Positions 5,397 to 8,285 of a stretch of 8,285 nt of DNA are shown piece after piece. Made by a program: the position numbers and the translations under genes. A model generated the notes under the pieces. It had not been told where the DNA came from, made no database searches, and saw only the letters and a list, made by a program, of their open reading frames with translations. Origin of the DNA: an uncultured Bacilli bacterium (GTDB taxonomy: Bacteria; Bacillota_I; Bacilli_A; RFN20; CAG-826). Every line of letters begins with the position of its first letter. Position 1 is the stretch's first letter. The stretch spans positions 1 to 8,285 of the forward strand of contig CAJOOD010000084.1 in NCBI GenBank assembly GCA_905236085.1, given 5' to 3'.

Positions 5397-6395
5397 CTAA
5401 GAATCATCACCTTGATTGTCTTCATCTTTTAATTTGCTATTTAACTGATCGCGATATTTTTGCATCTCATTCATTCTATCTTGTAAATTTTTAAGCATCT
5501 TATCAGCGACAGACTTCGGTGCTTCATTAAAAGTATTTTGAAAATAAGCAAACGTGCTTTCTAAATTAGATAAAACCATCGGATAGTATAGGCCAGAAAA
5601 TAATAGTCCAGAAGCAAAGGCTATAACACCTCTATCAACATAATTGATGTTAAAATTTAGACTTACAAAATATCCCGTTATTATTCCCGCAAGTAATAAG
5701 ATAAATAAAGGAAAATTTAAAGCCCAATAAGAACCAATTAATTTTCCTCTAATTTGACTCTTAGCAAATCTAAATATAGATCTTGCATATTGTGGATTAA
5801 GTTTAGGATTCTTGATGCGGAAATATAAATATAAAGAATTATAAGAAACTAATAACACCATCACTAAAGCAAAGACAGTTGCAGAAGGAATAATAATTAA
5901 ATCAATATAAGCATTAATCTCTGCGGGATAAGCTAAGAAAGCATTTTCTAATTCGATATTAGATCCATGAGAAATAGCGTCATATAAAGTTTTATAGGCT
6001 TCAGAGAAATTTGGAAACATTCTACCACATATCCCTTGAGCGACATATGACATTAAAAACGCTGCAAAAGCCGCACCAACTAAAGAAATTACAAGCGAAT
6101 ATATAAAACGATAACTACCACGATATTTATTAGAAAAATATAAGCCATAATATCTCATAAATGATTTAAATGAGACATTAACGTCCTGCCTAAACCCGTA
6201 GTGTGAAACTTGAGTGGCATATAGAATCGGCAAAATAATAAAAGGCAATATAATTAACAAATAACCCACCAAAGAGAATTTAATAATAAAACTCAAACCG
6301 AAAATAATCAGTATGGGTAAAAAGGTCAATAATACTGATGGAAGAATATGCTGCTTGAAGTTATTAGAAGAATCCTTAAGAATTGTTTTTAGCAC
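5397..6395 (-). CDS. Six-helix membrane protein of unknown function, GTG start
   Basis: This 332-residue protein has hydrophobic segments at about 17-39, 41-62, 97-119, 162-191, 223-246 and 255-277, and an N-terminal amphipathic stretch. It ends in a charged, coiled-coil-prone cytoplasmic-type tail (about 293-332) rich in Lys, Asp, Gln and Glu. Between helices 3 and 4 lies a loop of roughly 40 residues. I do not recognise the family. The start is GTG at 6395, supported by AAGAGGA 6 nt upstream. It lies inside the last 20 bp of the NERD-like gene in another frame, so the two are translationally coupled and probably work together. The stop is TAG, the only one of that kind in the window. No minus-strand terminator follows; transcription could continue antisense to tRNA-Gly and into gltX. 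Confidence 0.85.
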   Translation of the reverse strand: MLKTILKDSSNNFKQHILPSVLLTFLPILIIFGLSFIIKFSLVGYLLIILPFIILPILYATQVSHYGFRQDVNVSFKSFMRYYGLYFSNKYRGSYRFIYSLVISLVGAAFAAFLMSYVAQGICGRMFPNFSEAYKTLYDAISHGSNIELENAFLAYPAEINAYIDLIIIPSATVFALVMVLLVSYNSLYLYFRIKNPKLNPQYARSIFRFAKSQIRGKLIGSYWALNFPLFILLLAGIITGYFVSLNFNINYVDRGVIAFASGLLFSGLYYPMVLSNLESTFAYFQNTFNEAPKSVADKMLKNLQDRMNEMQKYRDQLNSKLKDEDNQGDDS

Positions 6396-7020
6396 GAGCT
6401 ATCCTCTTCCCTTTCTTATTGTATCTAGCTAGGTCTTGAACAAATTTATGCAATTGTTCTTCATCTATTGGACTAACAGCACGAGTTTCAATCGCGGTAA
6501 CTAATCTATCAGCTTTATTACACTGCACTAGATAGAATTGTTTAGAATTTTGTGAAACTTCTACAATACATTCTGGATTAACAAGAGTAATACAGATGAA
6601 TAATTCAGATTTCATGTTTAAAACACGAGTTAATCTATCAAGATTTTTCTTCAATTCATTATTAGGATTCTCAACATAAGAAACCTTACCTTTAGGTGTG
6701 GTTTTAATTAAAGAATTATCATCATCTAATTTTCCAGTTAAAGAGCCATCATAATAGCAGTCCTTAATGAGATAAATGTATTTATCACCAAAAAGAATGT
6801 GATCAATAGTTGTGGCTCTATTATCTTCATAAGCGAATAAGAATTCATTGATTAAGTAAAAATCATGATATTGGGCAAGTTTATAAATCTTTTTACCATA
6901 CATGTCTTTGAAATTCTTTTTGGTATAGTGAGATTTTAGTGGACGATAAAGAATAATAAAAACCACTAATAAAACCACTAATACGGCGGCAACTATGAAT
7001 ATTATTTGTAGCGGTGTCAT
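6376..7020 (-). CDS. Membrane-anchored NERD-like domain protein lacking the catalytic signature
   Basis: This 214-residue protein has a single N-terminal membrane helix (about 5-25), then a basic stretch and a soluble domain. The region IDHILFGDKYIYLIKDCYYDG (72-92) followed by ENPNNELKKNLDRL (117-130) resembles the nuclease-related NERD fold, in which an Asp, an E-x-K on the next strand and an NP-x-x-Q/N helix are typical. Asp73 is in place, but the E-x-K position reads Lys86-Asp87-Cys88, so nuclease activity is unlikely. The rest may serve as a binding or scaffold domain. The assignment is from pattern only; a structure search would settle it. AAAGGAGG lies 6 nt before the ATG. The last 20 bp overlap the next gene, a multi-helix membrane protein, which suggests a two-protein membrane complex. 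Confidence 0.8.
   Translation of the reverse strand: MTPLQIIFIVAAVLVVLLVVFIILYRPLKSHYTKKNFKDMYGKKIYKLAQYHDFYLINEFLFAYEDNRATTIDHILFGDKYIYLIKDCYYDGSLTGKLDDDNSLIKTTPKGKVSYVENPNNELKKNLDRLTRVLNMKSELFICITLVNPECIVEVSQNSKQFYLVQCNKADRLVTAIETRAVSPIDEEQLHKFVQDLARYNKKGKRIARAKNNS
6402..6408 (-). promoter_or_regulatory. Ribosome binding site for the GTG start at 6395
   Basis: AAGAGGA lies 6 nt before GTG, within the end of the NERD-like gene. It supports a GTG start and coupled translation. Confidence 0.7.
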
Positions 7021-7026
7021 CTTTAT

Positions 7027-7034
7027 CCTCCTTT
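7027..7034 (-). promoter_or_regulatory. Ribosome binding site AAAGGAGG of the NERD-like gene
   Basis: A full-strength Shine-Dalgarno sequence with 6 nt spacing to the ATG at 7020, unlike the neighbouring NUDIX and SPFH-like genes, which have none. Confidence 0.85.
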
Positions 7035-7042
7035 GGCTTAAT

Positions 7043-7051
7043 ATTATATCA
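7043..7051 (-). promoter_or_regulatory. Extended -10 promoter of the NERD-like/membrane protein pair
   Basis: The minus strand reads TGATATAAT, a consensus -10 with the TGn extension. No good -35 is seen 16-18 nt upstream, which lies within the end of the NUDIX gene. The predicted leader is about 15 nt and includes the strong ribosome site. Confidence 0.6.
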
Positions 7052-7069
7052 AAGATATTGGTCTAAGCG

Positions 7070-7678
7070 TTAATCAAAAATAGTTTTATTATCTCTAGCC
7101 GCGATAGCGATACGATATGTTTCTTCTCTACTTACCTTATGCATCGCTTCTGGAAGAGCCTCTATGTCAAAATAGGTAACCTCATCGGTTTCATATTCAT
7201 GTTCATGTAATTCTCCTTTTAATTCACCTAAGAAGACGATTACATATTCTGGAACAGATGTAGAATTCTTAAACGGAGTTCTATTTAATATTCCTACTAA
7301 CCTAATTATTTCCACTTCCCCTCCAGCTTCTTGTCTACATTCATTCTTTGCAGCCTGTGATGGAGAGTCATATAAATCACACCATCCTCCTGGTAAAGAA
7401 TATGTTTGATCATTAGCCTCTTTTACCAGTAAGATTTTAGTTTTATCTTCATTTAAAATAACAGTTCTCACCGATACATTAGGGGTTGGATAGATATCTC
7501 TAGCAAAATAATTATTTCGTTCTAGATTAACTCCTTGAAATTCTTCTAAAAACTTAGTACTCAAATCATTAATTTCTTTATAATTTGTTATGGCATATGG
7601 ATCCTTAGAAAAAATAAGGCCAATTTTAGAAATTGACTGTATTTTAATCAAGAAGTCGTAGAATACTTTGCTATCCAT
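7070..7678 (-). CDS. NUDIX hydrolase with PF12535-type N-terminal domain (ADP-ribose pyrophosphatase-like)
   Basis: NUDIX enzymes split nucleoside diphosphates linked to another group, using Mg2+ or Mn2+. The first 48 residues (FLIKIQSISKIGLIFSKDPY and onward) match the helical N-terminal domain found in a subset often annotated as ADP-ribose pyrophosphatases. The NUDIX box starts at Gly98 (SLPGGWCDLYDSP) and runs to Gly119 (NECRQEAG). Compared with GX5EX7REUXEEXGU, Glu is Asp104, Arg is Asn112 and the first Glu of the EE pair is Gln116. The two most important metal ligands, Glu113 and Glu117, are kept, so activity is likely. The length of 202 residues is usual. The full N-terminal domain supports the ATG at 7678. 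TATAAT lies only 6 nt before it, so the mRNA is predicted leaderless. The gene diverges from the SPFH-like gene; the NERD-like gene 49 nt downstream has its own promoter. Confidence 0.92.
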   Translation of the reverse strand: MDSKVFYDFLIKIQSISKIGLIFSKDPYAITNYKEINDLSTKFLEEFQGVNLERNNYFARDIYPTPNVSVRTVILNEDKTKILLVKEANDQTYSLPGGWCDLYDSPSQAAKNECRQEAGGEVEIIRLVGILNRTPFKNSTSVPEYVIVFLGELKGELHEHEYETDEVTYFDIEALPEAMHKVSREETYRIAIAARDNKTIFD

Positions 7679-7684
7679 GCAACA

Positions 7685-7690
7685 ATTATA
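7685..7690 (-). promoter_or_regulatory. -10 box of the NUDIX gene, predicted leaderless
   Basis: A consensus TATAAT on the minus strand lies 6 nt before the ATG at 7678, placing the transcription start at the start codon. The -35 is weak (TACGAA at 17 nt). If a promoter further upstream were used, AAGGAT 12 nt before the ATG could act as a distant ribosome site. Confidence 0.45.
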
Positions 7691-7703
7691 ATCCTTAGGA
7701 TTA
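7689..7703. promoter_or_regulatory. 15-bp inverted repeat between divergent promoters, possible operator
   Basis: TAATCC-TTA-GGATTA has perfect 6-bp arms around a 3-bp spacer. It overlaps the NUDIX -10 box on one side and the -35 box of the SPFH-like gene on the other, so one regulator could control both. No regulator gene is in the window. Confidence 0.4.
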
Positions 7704-7729
7704 ACTTTTCGTATAAAAAGTTGTAATAT
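7701..7729 (+). promoter_or_regulatory. Promoter of the SPFH-like gene, predicted leaderless
   Basis: TTAACT (7701-7706), 17 nt, TAATAT (7724-7729). Six nt then separate the -10 from the ATG at 7736, and no Shine-Dalgarno site exists in between. Confidence 0.55.
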
Positions 7730-7735
7730 TTTTTC

Positions 7736-8164
7736 ATGGATAATTTACTTAAGGTATTATTAATCGCGATATCTATTGCTCTAGGTTTAGGAATTATTAT
7801 ATTCTTCCTTACCTGTATTTATCATGTCAAAGACAAACAATGCATAATCGTGGAAAGAATGGAACAATATCATGGCACCTACTATAAGGGTTGGTATTGG
7901 TTTTGGCCTTTTGTTTATCGAAGAGTGGCTAGATTTGATTTAGGCATTATCAAAACCGTTATTAGATTAAATAATAAAAAGAAAGCAGAAATACAATATC
8001 AAATTGCAAATCCAACTCTGTTTTATCAAAAAAGAGTAGGAATTGAGCAGTTTTTAACAGAAATAACTCTACAAAATGATGATATAACATTTGCGTATTT
8101 AAAAGAAAAATTCCAAGAGATTGGAATAGATTTTATCAATATTAAATCAATAAAAGAGATGTAA
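7736..8164 (+). CDS. Miniature SPFH/band-7-like membrane protein
   Basis: This 142-residue protein has one N-terminal membrane helix (about 5-29). Next comes a segment resembling the start of stomatin/HflC/flotillin proteins: VKDKQCIIVERMEQYHGTYY (31-50), then KGWYWFWPFVYRRVARFDLG (51-70), equivalent to the family's erxGkyxxxlxPGlxfxxPfid pattern. KKKAEIQYQIANPTLFYQ (81-98) fits the strand that ends in the conserved (D/N)P-x-x-(F/Y). Full SPFH proteins are about 280-500 residues and have a coiled-coil assembly region; this one stops after a short charged end (EIGIDFINIKSIKEM), so it contains little more than the membrane anchor and the beta part of the domain. It ends cleanly in TAA and shows no frameshift remnant downstream, where a convergent gene ends. 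It is the only plus-strand protein gene in the window. A role in membrane microdomain organisation or as a partner of a full-length SPFH protein is inference. Confidence 0.85.
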   Translation: MDNLLKVLLIAISIALGLGIIIFFLTCIYHVKDKQCIIVERMEQYHGTYYKGWYWFWPFVYRRVARFDLGIIKTVIRLNNKKKAEIQYQIANPTLFYQKRVGIEQFLTEITLQNDDITFAYLKEKFQEIGIDFINIKSIKEM

Positions 8165-8189
8165 ATAAAAATTCCAGTCACCTGGAATT
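8163..8189 (-). terminator. Rho-independent terminator of the right-edge minus-strand gene
   Basis: The minus strand reads AATTCCAG, loop GTGA, CTGGAATT and then TTTATTT, an 8-bp perfect stem running into a U-rich tract. The stem overlaps the stop codon of the right-edge gene. Plus-strand transcription of the SPFH-like gene meets the same hairpin but without a following U-tract, so it is a weak stop at best in that direction. Confidence 0.75.
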
Positions 8190-8285
8190 ATTCATCGCTC
8201 TCATCATCGAGCATATAATTTTCAAATGCTTTTAAGAAATTTTCTTCATCAACTGTTTCAAGTTGCCCATTAACCGCGAAAGAGA
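8188..8285 (-). CDS. C-terminal end of an unidentified protein (N-terminus outside the window)
   Basis: Reading in from the right edge, 31 codons are open up to TAA at 8190-8188. They end in an acidic helix-like tail: AVNGQLETVDEENFLKAFEN, then YMLDDESDE. The frame stops exactly at the hairpin of a minus-strand terminator, and the base use (GAT, GAA, TTA) is like the neighbours, which supports a real gene. The fragment is too short to name a family. Confidence 0.65.
   Translation of the reverse strand, partial: SFAVNGQLETVDEENFLKAFENYMLDDESDE

Noticed and set aside
5389..5397. The tRNA-Gly terminator as a bidirectional terminator for the minus-strand membrane protein
   Set aside because: In the minus direction the hairpin is followed by AGTTTGG rather than a U-tract.
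5180..5494. 104-codon plus-strand frame spanning tRNA-Gly and its terminator
   Set aside because: It reads straight through a complete tRNA gene and a terminator, so it is a chance frame.
1..8285. CRISPR array, transposase, toxin-antitoxin, phage or restriction genes
   Set aside because: I looked for spaced direct repeats, DDE/HUH-type proteins and known defence motifs and found none; the NERD-like protein lacks the catalytic signature needed to call it a nuclease.

Overview
The window is AT-rich DNA, mostly coding on the minus strand. It most likely comes from an uncultured, low-GC Bacillota lineage near the Erysipelotrichia/Mollicutes border (RF39-like gut bacteria); this is inference. The grounds are base composition, classic AGGAGG ribosome sites mixed with promoters placed directly at start codons, tRNAs with encoded CCA, a long-form GluRS of the kind seen in Clostridia/Erysipelotrichia, and small HAD, NUDIX and YdeI-type proteins. 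Of the nine stop codons visible, eight are TAA, one is TAG and none is TGA, yet the tryptophan codons checked are TGG, so the standard bacterial code is the best reading.

Left part (1-2738): a partial gene for a four-helix membrane protein with a long Pro/Glu/Val repeat tail runs off the left edge. It was recovered here by hand because it has no stop in the window. Upstream lies a two-gene operon of a HAD phosphatase and a diacylglycerol/lipid kinase joined by a TAATG stop-start overlap. A 16-bp perfect palindrome sits on the operon's -35 box.

Middle (2739-5390): a YdeI-type protein that looks C-terminally truncated has its stop codon inside one arm of an inverted repeat that brackets the gene. 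Next comes a translation module on the minus strand: gltX (glutamyl-tRNA synthetase) followed 30 nt later by tRNA-Glu with a CUC anticodon, then a strong terminator. Facing away from gltX is a single tRNA-Gly(GCC) with its own promoter and terminator. Its -10 box occupies the same bases as the probable gltX -10 box.

Right part (5397-8285): an overlapping pair encodes a membrane-anchored NERD-like protein that lacks the catalytic E-x-K signature and a six-helix membrane protein of unknown function. A NUDIX hydrolase with the PF12535-type N-terminal domain follows. Diverging from it is a miniature SPFH/band-7-like membrane protein, and a 15-bp inverted repeat lies in the shared promoter region. 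The 31-residue C-terminal end of another minus-strand protein, with its own terminator, enters from the right edge.

There is no sign of CRISPR, transposase, prophage or a known defence system. The best leads are the apparently leaderless genes, the tRNA/synthetase regulatory arrangement and unusual tRNA features, the NERD-like/membrane protein pair, and the mini-SPFH protein.
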